Source: Bacteroidetes bacterium UBA1860 (GTDB lineage Bacteria > Bacteroidota > Rhodothermia > Balneolales > Balneolaceae). From it: a DNA stretch of 17,310 nt. The notes beneath the pieces are model-generated. The model had not been told where the DNA came from and did no database searches. It was given only the letters and a program-made list of their open reading frames with translations. The stretch lies in assembly GCA_002338335.1 (NCBI GenBank), contig DDIC01000034.1, positions 13,640 to 30,949 of the forward strand, in the 5' to 3' direction. Each line of letters begins with the position of its first letter. Position 1 is the first letter of the stretch. The translations under genes and the position numbers were made by a program. Below are positions 7,798-15,542 of this stretch, piece by piece.

Positions 7798-9000
7798 ATG
7801 TTTATAGACATTTTCATTGTCATAGCCCGCTACAGAGGCCGTTTTCTTGGCATTTTAACCGTCATCACGCTTATCAGCCTTGGTATTGCGCTACTTTGGC
7901 CCAAAACATACATGTCCACGGCAAAGTATGTACAATATGACAGCTCAGTTAGTGGATCACTTGGAGGGTTAATCAGCAGCTTTACAAACCTCCCTTCCGG
8001 CGGTGAGAAAGTAAATACAGAGCAATCAACCATTATTTTGCGAAGCAGAACGATGCTCGATACCGTGATTGAGGAGTTTGACTTGGCTTCTGTATATGAA
8101 AAAGAGATTCAAGAAGAGCTTCGTCTCAAACTTGAAGAGAACACGATTATCGAAGAAATACGCGAAGCAGGAATTGGATTCAATCCTATTGTATCTGTCT
8201 CTGTCTCTGTTCTTGACCGAGATCCACAACGAGCCAAAGAGATGGTCGAGTTCTATCTAGAAGAACTAGACGATCGAATGGTGGAGATAAATCAACGCAA
8301 TGCTCAACGCATACTCACAGCCTATGAGGCTCGTTATCAACAGAACTTAACCGACCTGGAGACAGCTACTCAAGAGCTGGTCGATTTTCAGAAGACCTAT
8401 GGTATTTTGGAGCCTCAGACTCAAACGGCGGCACTCATTGGCAATGCTGCTCAGGTGAAAGCTCAAATGACAGCACTAGATGTTGAAATAGGAGTCGCAC
8501 AATCTCTTTTGAGCGCTTCCTCAGGAGAGGTTACAGAGCTGCTTGAGCGCAAACGACAACTTGAGAAGACCTATAACTCACTCATCGTAGATCCAGTCAA
8601 TGCTACACGTTCACCTGACGAAGTATTTACAGATGCCACACTTGATGTGTTTCCAGCGTTAGAAGATATGCCTACACTTGCAGCTGAGTATCTTAGGTTG
8701 TTCAGAGAGGCCACTGTTCAGCAAGAGATCTATAAGGTGCTTCTGCCTCAGTATGAACAACAAAAAATGATGGTGATGGAGTCTAATTCAGGATTAGAAC
8801 TTATTGACCAACCCAACTTGCCAACATACAAGGAGAAACCGAAGCGTGCGTTTATTGTCATCGCTGGATTTTTCTTTGGATTGTTTGCTGCATTTTTTAG
8901 TGTGTCTTTTGCAGACTTTATCAGAAAGGGTAAGCAAGGAGAACAAAGTGAGGCTTATCAAAAGTATCAAGAGTTGATGTCGGTCTTTCAAAAGTCGTGA
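7798..9000 (+). CDS. Chain-length determinant (Wzz/PCP) protein without a kinase domain
   Basis: The 400-residue protein has the topology of a polysaccharide co-polymerase: an N-terminal membrane helix (about 14-34, ending in WPKTYMSTAKY), a long periplasmic part rich in predicted coiled coil (about 150-330), and a second helix (about 349-371). The second helix is preceded by the proline-containing motif PNLPTYKEKPKR that marks the Wzz family. SRTMLDTVIEEF (83-94) and VLDRDPQRAKEMVEFYLEEL (about 138-157) are also typical. Only a short 27-residue cytoplasmic tail follows, with no Walker motifs or tyrosine cluster, so there is no fused autokinase. It likely sets chain length with the Wzy protein, whose GTG start overlaps its stop by 4 bases. 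Confidence 0.9.
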   Translation: MFIDIFIVIARYRGRFLGILTVITLISLGIALLWPKTYMSTAKYVQYDSSVSGSLGGLISSFTNLPSGGEKVNTEQSTIILRSRTMLDTVIEEFDLASVYEKEIQEELRLKLEENTIIEEIREAGIGFNPIVSVSVSVLDRDPQRAKEMVEFYLEELDDRMVEINQRNAQRILTAYEARYQQNLTDLETATQELVDFQKTYGILEPQTQTAALIGNAAQVKAQMTALDVEIGVAQSLLSASSGEVTELLERKRQLEKTYNSLIVDPVNATRSPDEVFTDATLDVFPALEDMPTLAAEYLRLFREATVQQEIYKVLLPQYEQQKMMVMESNSGLELIDQPNLPTYKEKPKRAFIVIAGFFFGLFAAFFSVSFADFIRKGKQGEQSEAYQKYQELMSVFQKS

Positions 9001-10445
9001 CCCTTTCCCGTCGCATAGGATCCTCTCTAGTTGTTGGAGTTGCCTTTCTTATGGCCTTACTCCCATTGTTGACACGATTTGATCCAATTGTGGCAATTTT
9101 GTTGTTGATTGCCCTTCCAGCAGGCTTATTTTGGGGACTAAAATCGATTGAGGACCCTTTTTGGGTTGCCCTTCCTCTATGTTTATCTGCCTTTTTGGGG
9201 GGTATTTTTGCCGAAGTATTTGAGCTTGCACTACCTATTACGCCATTTCAAATCATGTTTGTCCTAGCGATAGGGTTGTGGAGCATTCACCGATCCATTA
9301 CAGCGAATCGACTGACTCTTTTGGGGATTGAGTGGCCCGTAGCAGCTTGGGTCGCATTGGCGTGTCTTTCTATGTTGTTTAGTACAAATGTGGAAGATGG
9401 TTTACTTCGTCTGCTGCGGGTATCTCTCAATTTTTTGTTTGTCTTCTATCTGTATCAGGTCCTTCAAACAAAGAGACAGCTTGCAATCTTGTTAATCTCG
9501 ATCACAGCTTTAGTGACAGCACTTGCCGGCTATGCAGCCGTGTTTACGATTTTAAACCCTGAACAGGCAGCCATTAATATCCAACTTCGAGGGATTGGTG
9601 TAGCTAGTCGTGCTGCCATTACCGACGCGGATCCAAATATTTTTGCCTCCTCTTTAATGGTAGGCATAGCCTTTACCACGGCACTTCTGCATAGCCGTTC
9701 GATGGCTGCATGGCAAAGAGTCCTCGCCGTCGGATCGCTTCTCATTTTGCTGGCTGGGATCCTGTCTACCTATTCTCGAAGTAGCTGGGTTGCTGTTGTT
9801 GTGCTTGTAGGTTTCATTATATGGCAACTCAAAAATTTCCGCTTTGTTTGGCTTGGCGTTGGGGTTTCTGTTCTTGCACTTCTCACGATCCCACAAGTTC
9901 AGGTAATCTTCTTTTCGGTGGCTGATCGGGCATTAAGTTTGCTAGATATATCTAGCGATGCATCGAGTTCGATTCGACTCCTCCTTGGAAAAGCCGCTCT
10001 TGAAATGTTTGCCGATTCATGGGGATTCGGAGTGGGCTATCGAGATTTTTCTTACGAATTTGCCAGGCGATATGATCTATACAGTATTACTTATGTGAAT
10101 GAACCACATAATATTTCCTACCAGATGCTGGCAGAGCTTGGCCTTGCAGGTTTTCTCCTTTTTCATGGAATAATCTTGGCCATGGGTCGAATGTCTTGGC
10201 AGGCTATGAAGCACGATACACTCAAGACGGGATCATGGGGACATGTGCTCGGACTCACGCTGATTGGGACCTTTATCGCCTATTTTGTGTTTCACCAATT
10301 CCTGCCGCGATTCCTTACGAATGCACCGCTCATGGTCGTTCTGGGTTCCATGCTTGCCTATGTGAAAATTCACCGACTGGAATCAATGGTTACAGATCCA
10401 GTGAGTCCACAAAATCGACCATCTGAGCAGCTTGAGAGCTCCTAG
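8997..10445 (+). CDS. O-antigen ligase/polymerase family membrane protein (Wzy/WaaL)
   Basis: The 482-residue protein has about 11-12 hydrophobic helices and the Wzy_C/WaaL domain. GVGYRDF is followed by a periplasmic loop ending in NEPHNISYQMLAELGLAGF, where Glu369-Pro-His371-Asn is the conserved ligase/polymerase histidine motif. Such proteins polymerise repeat units or transfer a polymer to lipid A core. The position after the chain-length gene favours polymerase, but the family does not separate the two. The GTG start at 8997 overlaps the preceding TGA (GTGA); the next ATG (9051) lies inside the first helix, so GTG is preferred. The last 56 bases overlap the end of the convergent GT4 gene. 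Confidence 0.88.
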   Translation: MTLSRRIGSSLVVGVAFLMALLPLLTRFDPIVAILLLIALPAGLFWGLKSIEDPFWVALPLCLSAFLGGIFAEVFELALPITPFQIMFVLAIGLWSIHRSITANRLTLLGIEWPVAAWVALACLSMLFSTNVEDGLLRLLRVSLNFLFVFYLYQVLQTKRQLAILLISITALVTALAGYAAVFTILNPEQAAINIQLRGIGVASRAAITDADPNIFASSLMVGIAFTTALLHSRSMAAWQRVLAVGSLLILLAGILSTYSRSSWVAVVVLVGFIIWQLKNFRFVWLGVGVSVLALLTIPQVQVIFFSVADRALSLLDISSDASSSIRLLLGKAALEMFADSWGFGVGYRDFSYEFARRYDLYSITYVNEPHNISYQMLAELGLAGFLLFHGIILAMGRMSWQAMKHDTLKTGSWGHVLGLTLIGTFIAYFVFHQFLPRFLTNAPLMVVLGSMLAYVKIHRLESMVTDPVSPQNRPSEQLESS

Positions 10446-11616
10446 AGTAATTTCTTTCAACAAATGTCCGAGCAGGTGATTGAAGCTCCTTAAGGTCATT
10501 TGGATTGTTTTTCAGCCTCAAAATATCAGCTGCCAACGACTTCCAATCACCCGGTGGGTGAGTAATGGCAGCTCCAGAGGTATTGGCTAGTCTCTCTTGC
10601 ACGCCACTTGCGAGACAAATCACAGGGACCTCACAAGCGAGGTATTCATAAAACTTAACTGTGATTATAGAGCGGAATGCTTCTGAATCGTGAATTGGAT
10701 TTACGGCCAAGTCAAAGCTTGACATAAACGAGGGCACTTCCTCGTGTGGTTTTAACCCGACCCAATTCACATTTTGAGGTTGAATTGTCTCTAATAGGTT
10801 TTGTAGTTGATCTTGTTGACCGCCATCGCCCACAATCATAAACTCAATATTTGAGTCATGCTCCACAGCTTTAGCAGCGCGAATAAAGGACTCTATGTCA
10901 TGAATTTGACCCAAGGATCCAACATATCCGACACGAAATGTACCCTCACGTTTCTTGGCATCCTCAGGCCATAGATCCGAGGGGATTTCTTTGAACAACT
11001 CCGTATTGACTCCATTCCAAATGATACTCGTTCTGCGATGTCCACTTTTCGATTGAATGATGGTTTCGGCTGCATCGGTGACAGCTATCACATGGTCTGC
11101 TCTGCGGTAAAGCCATGCTTCAACTTGTCTCCCAAGCCGAATGAACCATGAGTCATGCGAATACAGCTCTTTTTTTACAGCTGAATCAGGCCAAAGATCA
11201 CGCACTTCTAGAACAAAAGGGCACCCAAACCATTGACTCAACAATGCACCAGAAATGGCTCCAAAAATTGGGGGGGAGGTGGCAATTACAAGGTCGTATC
11301 TTTGAGTGGATTGTAATACCGTAAATAGTGAACTCACCATAAAAGTGAGATAAAAGACCATCTGCTCCCACAGATTACGACGTCTGTTCATAGCAACCCA
11401 CGTCCTTGTTACAGGCACACCCTGGTAGGTTTCTTCGATATAGGAGTGATTTTTATAGCCAGGATAAGGCTGTCCAAGAGGGTAATTGGGACGTTCTGCT
11501 AAGACCTGGACCTCGTAGCCTGCTGCTGACAAAGCCTGTGCCATCACCTCGGCTCTAACGGCCCCTGCCCCAACTTCGGGAGGATAATACTGACTGATGT
11601 ATAAAATCCTCTTCAA
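10390..11616 (-). CDS. Family 4 glycosyltransferase, WbuB-like
   Basis: The 408-residue GT-B enzyme begins MKRILYISQYYPPEVGAGAV, a start typical of WbuB-like transferases. Motifs include EVRDLWPDS (137-145), IIWNGVNTELF (198-208), VGYVGSLGQIHD (229-240) and KFYEYLACEVPV (321-332). The last replaces the classical E-x7-E donor motif in this subgroup. A hydrophobic stretch at about 83-100 may anchor it to the membrane. WbuB in E. coli transfers a deoxyamino sugar; the specificity here is unknown. It starts 8 bases after the SLBB export gene on the same strand, so the two form an operon. Its last 18 codons plus stop (TAA at 10392-10390) overlap the end of the wzy-like gene. Confidence 0.9.
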   Translation of the reverse strand: MKRILYISQYYPPEVGAGAVRAEVMAQALSAAGYEVQVLAERPNYPLGQPYPGYKNHSYIEETYQGVPVTRTWVAMNRRRNLWEQMVFYLTFMVSSLFTVLQSTQRYDLVIATSPPIFGAISGALLSQWFGCPFVLEVRDLWPDSAVKKELYSHDSWFIRLGRQVEAWLYRRADHVIAVTDAAETIIQSKSGHRRTSIIWNGVNTELFKEIPSDLWPEDAKKREGTFRVGYVGSLGQIHDIESFIRAAKAVEHDSNIEFMIVGDGGQQDQLQNLLETIQPQNVNWVGLKPHEEVPSFMSSFDLAVNPIHDSEAFRSIITVKFYEYLACEVPVICLASGVQERLANTSGAAITHPPGDWKSLAADILRLKNNPNDLKELQSPARTFVERNYSRSSQAAQMVDFVDSLDL

Positions 11617-11624
11617 GATCTATC

Positions 11625-13154
11625 TTAGAGTCGTGTCAGCAGAAGAACCACACTTACCAGTGCGTTCACCGTAGAAATGACTGTTCGAAAACGGGATTCT
11701 TGTCGCTCTAGTTGAGCCTCAAGTCGCTGAATTTCAAGCTTTTGATCCACTTCATATGTAGTTATAGGGTCACGGTCAACAAAGAGAAGATCTCCAGGTT
11801 CAAGTATTGCTTCCTCAGCTGGCACCCATGCATAAGAGATATTTTTAATCACATAGACACCATTTTCATCAGCTGCAGGTCCAAGCCCTCCAGCCTCTGC
11901 AATATACTCATCTATGGATTTCCCTTCTTCTAATGGATAAAATCCACTTTTGCTAACTTGTCCCATTAAGCGGATGTGACTCGGTGTATATCGAACCTCA
12001 ATACTATCTTGGTCTGCCAGAGTAATGACCTCAGATTGTATATCCTCTGGTTGCAAATACATAAAGGTCTGCTCCATATCCAATTCATCGAAGAAGAGCT
12101 GGAAGTTTTCTAAATACTGGTCAGACATGCGTAACTGGTCAGGAGTCACGCGTAGTGTTCGTGACTGACGTAGTAAGTCCGTCTGGAATCGCATCAGCTC
12201 ATCCTCACCCTGTCTAGATTGCTCACGCTTGGAGTCGTCATCCTTGCGGTGAACGATGATCGAAAGATTGGAGGGATTTTTTGTATACCCCCCCGCTTCA
12301 AGCAAAATATCTTGCAGTAGAGTCTCGTCTTCTAGGATTGGGTAAATGCCTGGCTGCAGAACCTCACCCGAAAGAACAATGCTGCTCTCGGGTCGTTTCG
12401 ATTCATCTTTACGGATGACGAACCGATCATTTGGCTGGACTACGTATGAAAGGGCTGAGGATAGTGTTAGCACCTTTCGCTCAGTAGAAAAGACGGTAAT
12501 TTCATCCGTCCAGGCGTAACCAGTGAATCCTCCTGCAATCTGTAAGAGTTCACCAAACGTTTCTTCCTCCTTGAAAGGGAGGTCTAGGTCTCGAGTCACC
12601 TCGCCTGAGATGCTTACCCGATCAAATCTTGGATTTGTTTGACGAACATGAATCACATCTCCGTCATTTATAATCACATTTTGGGATAAATCTCCACCAT
12701 AATTGTATGCCAGCAAGTCACTATAAAGCGTATCTCCATTTTGCGTGAATACGAGGATATTTCTAAAGTCGATTCGATTTTGTTCAAGGGCTTGCTGCTT
12801 GTTTAGGATATCAAACCCGAACAACACTTCGTCCACTCGTGCACCTACTGGTACCTTGATTACACCAGTTAAGGGCACATCTCCTGTAACGTGCACGCTG
12901 ATGCTTCTTGAAGCAAGATTCAGTGGATTTGAAATCGAAATATTAGGTAACGGACGTTGATTTTGCTGTCCATTATTTTGATTCGGGATGGGAATATCCT
13001 GCCCATAGGAGGCTACTGTGAAAAGGGTGCTCAGCACAACAAAACATGCGATAAATGACGATTGAGCCCAGCTTTTTCTGACTGATGTGATCTCTTCTCT
13101 CGTAAGTTGTTTAACCTCTTGCGACATACATGGTTTGTGCGTTCCAAACTTCAT
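11625..13154 (-). CDS. SLBB-domain polysaccharide export protein (Wza-like, atypical)
   Basis: The 509-residue protein has a basic N-region, a hydrophobic signal core (34-48) and a likely signal-peptidase I site after ASYG (51). No lipobox cysteine is present, unlike Wza. I see four SLBB-like units: about 84-171, 179-248 (SISGEVTRDLDLPF...), 258-303 (VLSGEVLQPGIYPI) and 394-461 (LMGQVSKSGFYPLEEGKSID). A polar helical insert (304-390) separates units 3 and 4. A short coiled coil (463-489) leads to a hydrophobic C-terminal helix (490-507). The usual N-terminal Poly_export motif (Y-x-L-G-P-G-D) is not visible. It probably takes part in polysaccharide export across the outer membrane or periplasm. 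Met10 (13127) is another possible start. It leads a leftward operon with the GT4 gene. Confidence 0.85.
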   Translation of the reverse strand: MKFGTHKPCMSQEVKQLTREEITSVRKSWAQSSFIACFVVLSTLFTVASYGQDIPIPNQNNGQQNQRPLPNISISNPLNLASRSISVHVTGDVPLTGVIKVPVGARVDEVLFGFDILNKQQALEQNRIDFRNILVFTQNGDTLYSDLLAYNYGGDLSQNVIINDGDVIHVRQTNPRFDRVSISGEVTRDLDLPFKEEETFGELLQIAGGFTGYAWTDEITVFSTERKVLTLSSALSYVVQPNDRFVIRKDESKRPESSIVLSGEVLQPGIYPILEDETLLQDILLEAGGYTKNPSNLSIIVHRKDDDSKREQSRQGEDELMRFQTDLLRQSRTLRVTPDQLRMSDQYLENFQLFFDELDMEQTFMYLQPEDIQSEVITLADQDSIEVRYTPSHIRLMGQVSKSGFYPLEEGKSIDEYIAEAGGLGPAADENGVYVIKNISYAWVPAEEAILEPGDLLFVDRDPITTYEVDQKLEIQRLEAQLERQESRFRTVISTVNALVSVVLLLTRL

Positions 13155-13257
13155 AAAAGATACACGCTACGACAGTCTAAATAAAACAAACTGCTCGATT
13201 GTTTCCCACGACCCCCAAAACGAACGGAATCCCGCGGGTATTGCGTTAGTTCTCAGA

Positions 13258-13276
13258 TTATGACCGTCGGTCATAA
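13258..13276. promoter_or_regulatory. TetR-type operator A (19-bp perfect palindrome)
   Basis: TTATGACCG-T-CGGTCATAA is a perfect inverted repeat with 9-base arms around one central base, in the gap between the leftward SLBB gene and the rightward TetR gene. The TGACCG/CGGTCA core resembles operators of several TetR-family repressors. A -10-like TATTAT follows at 13282-13287, so a bound repressor would cover the promoter. The inference is autoregulation of the adjacent TetR gene; an effect on the SLBB operon, whose start lies about 104 bases away, is possible. Confidence 0.8.
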
Positions 13277-13281
13277 ACTCG

Positions 13282-13287
13282 TATTAT
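13282..13287 (+). promoter_or_regulatory. Putative -10 element of the tetR promoter
   Basis: TATTAT lies 21 bases after the start of the TGACC half-site and 42 bases before the proposed start codon at 13329. The same spacing is kept at operator B (TAATAT at 14004). The matching upstream element is weak (TTATGA at 13258, 18-base spacing), and the sigma class is not known. Confidence 0.4.
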
Positions 13288-13328
13288 TGAGTCGAAAATT
13301 TCGCTTGTTCAACACTAGATCAATTCAA

Positions 13329-13976
13329 ATGTCCATAAGTACCAAGGCTTACCAGCGCAAGGAGCTGATTCTTGACTCTGCTACGGAGCTTTTTGAGGCA
13401 CATTCCATAGAAAATGTGTCTATGAATCAAATTGCCCAAAAAGCAGGTATTTCCAAGGGAGCCTTGTACTTAGAGTTTGATAGTAAGGACGATATTATCG
13501 TGAATATTGCGCTTGGGTTTTGTCGGGACTTGAATCAAGTGTTCAGCCTTATTCTAACGCACTCACTCACAGGTTTAGAAATGCTTCAAACCTTTGGGCA
13601 TCAACGCTTGGAGTATGCAAAGAAAAATCCTCTCTATTTGCCTAGTCTATATGTATACCAAAATATAGTTGCCAGGAACGGGGTAGAGGTAACTGAAACA
13701 GTACATAGGTGCAAAGCAGAGGTGGATAATGCCTTATCCTATGTGATTCGCGCTGCTCAAATAGGGATATCGGATGGTACGGTTCGCGCAGATATCAAGC
13801 CTGAACAACTAGGCCTTATGATTTTTGCTGCTTCCAAAGGGATGTTGGATCTATTTCAATCTCCAAAGCAAGAGATGTTCAATCACTCTTTAATCCATGA
13901 TATGACAGCTGAAGAGGCGATGAAACAATTTATGCAAGTTGTTTTGCATGGAATAAAACCTACAGTAACTGAGTAG
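13329..13976 (+). CDS. TetR/AcrR family transcriptional regulator
   Basis: From the ATG at 13329 the protein is 215 residues, standard for the family. The N-terminal helix-turn-helix reads KELILDSATELFEAHSIENV then MNQIAQKAGISKGALYLEFDSKDDI (to about residue 56), a clear TetR_N domain; the C-terminal domain would bind a ligand that is unknown. The reading frame is open back to an ATG at 13260, but that ATG lies inside the perfect palindrome 13258-13276 and would add 23 residues before the helix-turn-helix, so the downstream start is preferred. The gene is directly upstream of the TolC/adaptor/RND genes and very likely represses them and itself through operators A and B. It is divergent from the SLBB export gene. 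Confidence 0.9.
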   Translation: MSISTKAYQRKELILDSATELFEAHSIENVSMNQIAQKAGISKGALYLEFDSKDDIIVNIALGFCRDLNQVFSLILTHSLTGLEMLQTFGHQRLEYAKKNPLYLPSLYVYQNIVARNGVEVTETVHRCKAEVDNALSYVIRAAQIGISDGTVRADIKPEQLGLMIFAASKGMLDLFQSPKQEMFNHSLIHDMTAEEAMKQFMQVVLHGIKPTVTE

Positions 13977-13977
13977 A

Positions 13978-13995
13978 GGTCATGACCATGGGTCA
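13978..13995. promoter_or_regulatory. TetR-type operator B (second copy, upstream of tolC-like gene)
   Basis: GGTCATGACCATGGGTCA contains TGACC-ATG-GGTCA (13983-13995), with the same two half-sites and the same 3-base spacing as operator A (TGACC-GTC-GGTCA). It also contains an overlapping perfect palindrome GGTCATGACC (13978-13987), giving three half-sites in a row. It begins two bases after the TetR stop and is followed 21 bases from the TGACC start by TAATAT (14004-14009). It is likely a second binding site of the same TetR regulator, controlling the efflux genes. Confidence 0.7.
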
Positions 13996-14003
13996 AAAAA
14001 GTC

Positions 14004-14009
14004 TAATAT
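14004..14009 (+). promoter_or_regulatory. Putative -10 element of the efflux promoter
   Basis: TAATAT is placed relative to operator B exactly as TATTAT is relative to operator A, and lies 18-23 bases before the proposed tolC-like start at 14027. It suggests an internal promoter for the pump genes that can be repressed separately from the tetR promoter. Confidence 0.35.
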
Positions 14010-14026
14010 TATCTCAACGAAACCCA

Positions 14027-15538
14027 ATGTTTACACCAACAAAGGCAGTTCATTGCTTGGCACTGTCGGCATTCCTGGCATTATTGTCATTTGGCCCATT
14101 CACAGGTGTCCAAGCGCAGAATGGATCCTCTAGCCAAAACATTTCGACCTCCGCGCAATCCGAAACCCTCACCATGACGCTTGAACAAGCAATCCAGACG
14201 GCATTGGCGAGCAACCGAGAAATTCGGAAGGCAGCTTTGGGGGTCAAAGATGGGGATGCACAGGTACTGAATGCATGGTCTGAGGTACTTCCAGATTTGA
14301 GTGCCAGTGCAAACTACACGCGTAACATTGAAATCCCAGTGAATTTCATCCCTGCCCAAGTATTTGACCCTTCGGCGCCTGCTGGCGAATTAGTCCCGGT
14401 ACAGTTTGGGACCGATAATAATTGGCAGGGTGGGCTGACTGTTTCGCAAACTATATTTCGAGGCCAAGCCATTATAGGCCTGAGTACATCAAGATTATAC
14501 AAACTCGCACAGTCTCAAAACTTTGTGCTTACATCGCAACAAATGATCACGCAGACCCGCCAAGCGTATCATCAAGCGCTGCTTGCCAAAGAGCGTGTGG
14601 AGCTTTTGGAAACGTCGTTAGCAAGACTTGAGCGTGTGCTTGAGGAGACCAAGGTGCGTCGGGATGCAGGCCTGATCGATGATTACAGTGTGCTCCAAAT
14701 TGAGGTGCAGCTGGCGAATCAACGCCCCTCATTGATTGAGGCTCAAAACGGATACAAACAAGCCCTTAGAGGTTTAGTGCAAATTCTTGGTCTTCCTGTG
14801 GGCACCTCACTCGAGATTGTGGGAGACCTGACGTCATTTGTGATTTCGACAACAGCCCAGCCAACTCCTAGCAATGAACATCTGGGTCGAATTGATCAAG
14901 CAAATGGACATTCGGCTCAAAAATTATTGAATCCGCAAGATGTGGTTGATCAGAGGGCTGACATTCAGTTTCTAGAGAGCCAGGTGGCGCTTCGACAGAA
15001 ACAACTTATCGCTACCAAGAGTGAGTACCTCCCATCTATTAGTGCGGTCTACAACCTGCAGTGGTCATCTGCTCAACCAGGGACTCCCGTAGTTTTTGAG
15101 AATGCTATTCGTTTCCAAACTGTTGGATTGGCGGTGTCATTACCCATTTTCCAAGGGTCCGAGCGCATAGCAAGTGTCTCGAGAGCCTCTATAGAGCTAC
15201 AGACATTTGAGACCGATTTAGAGCAAGCCGAAGTATCAGCAGCTCAGGAGATTGCAACGCTTCAGGACGAATTCACTCGCCTTTTCTTGAGCTATGATGC
15301 GCGTCAAATGGCCTTGAAGCAAGCTCAGGAGGGTTTTGATCGTGCAAAACTCCGTCTTGATTCAGGTAATGGCTCTCAGCTTGAGCTCACTGAAGCGGAA
15401 CTGCAACTTCAAGAGGCTGAGTTCAACGTTGTTCAGCTAGCCCATGATTATCTCAATGCCAAAGCGTCTTTTGATTATGCCATTGGCAGTGTCCCATTCA
15501 CCGAAAACCTTTCGATTCAGACTTCTTTAAATCCATAA
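14027..15538 (+). CDS. TolC-family outer-membrane efflux channel
   Basis: From the ATG at 14027 the protein is 503 residues. It starts with a signal peptide (MFTPTKAVHCLALSAF..., cleavage near GVQAQ) and contains two outer-membrane-efflux repeats. The first begins TMTLEQAIQTALASNREIRKA; the second ends with SGNGSQLELTEAELQLQEAEFNV, typical of TolC-like helical barrels. It would form the trimeric outer-membrane exit duct of the pump made with the next two genes. The frame is open to an ATG at 13982, but that codon lies inside operator B and would put 15 polar residues before the signal peptide, so 14027 is preferred. A segment of about 40 residues (AQPTPSNEHLGRIDQANGHS and around) between the repeats looks like a variable linker. 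The adaptor gene starts 4 bases after its stop. Confidence 0.9.
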   Translation: MFTPTKAVHCLALSAFLALLSFGPFTGVQAQNGSSSQNISTSAQSETLTMTLEQAIQTALASNREIRKAALGVKDGDAQVLNAWSEVLPDLSASANYTRNIEIPVNFIPAQVFDPSAPAGELVPVQFGTDNNWQGGLTVSQTIFRGQAIIGLSTSRLYKLAQSQNFVLTSQQMITQTRQAYHQALLAKERVELLETSLARLERVLEETKVRRDAGLIDDYSVLQIEVQLANQRPSLIEAQNGYKQALRGLVQILGLPVGTSLEIVGDLTSFVISTTAQPTPSNEHLGRIDQANGHSAQKLLNPQDVVDQRADIQFLESQVALRQKQLIATKSEYLPSISAVYNLQWSSAQPGTPVVFENAIRFQTVGLAVSLPIFQGSERIASVSRASIELQTFETDLEQAEVSAAQEIATLQDEFTRLFLSYDARQMALKQAQEGFDRAKLRLDSGNGSQLELTEAELQLQEAEFNVVQLAHDYLNAKASFDYAIGSVPFTENLSIQTSLNP

Positions 15539-15542
15539 TTTT

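Noticed and set aside
8194..8211. Three in-frame TCTGTC-type hexamers encoding SV-SV-SV in the wzz-like gene
   Set aside because: Only three copies, the last imperfect, and a valine/serine beta-strand is normal at this point of Wzz proteins; too short to argue for phase variation.
13231..13238. CCCGCGGG palindrome upstream of operator A
   Set aside because: Eight bases only, flanking bases do not extend the symmetry, and no matching copy was seen near the other promoter.
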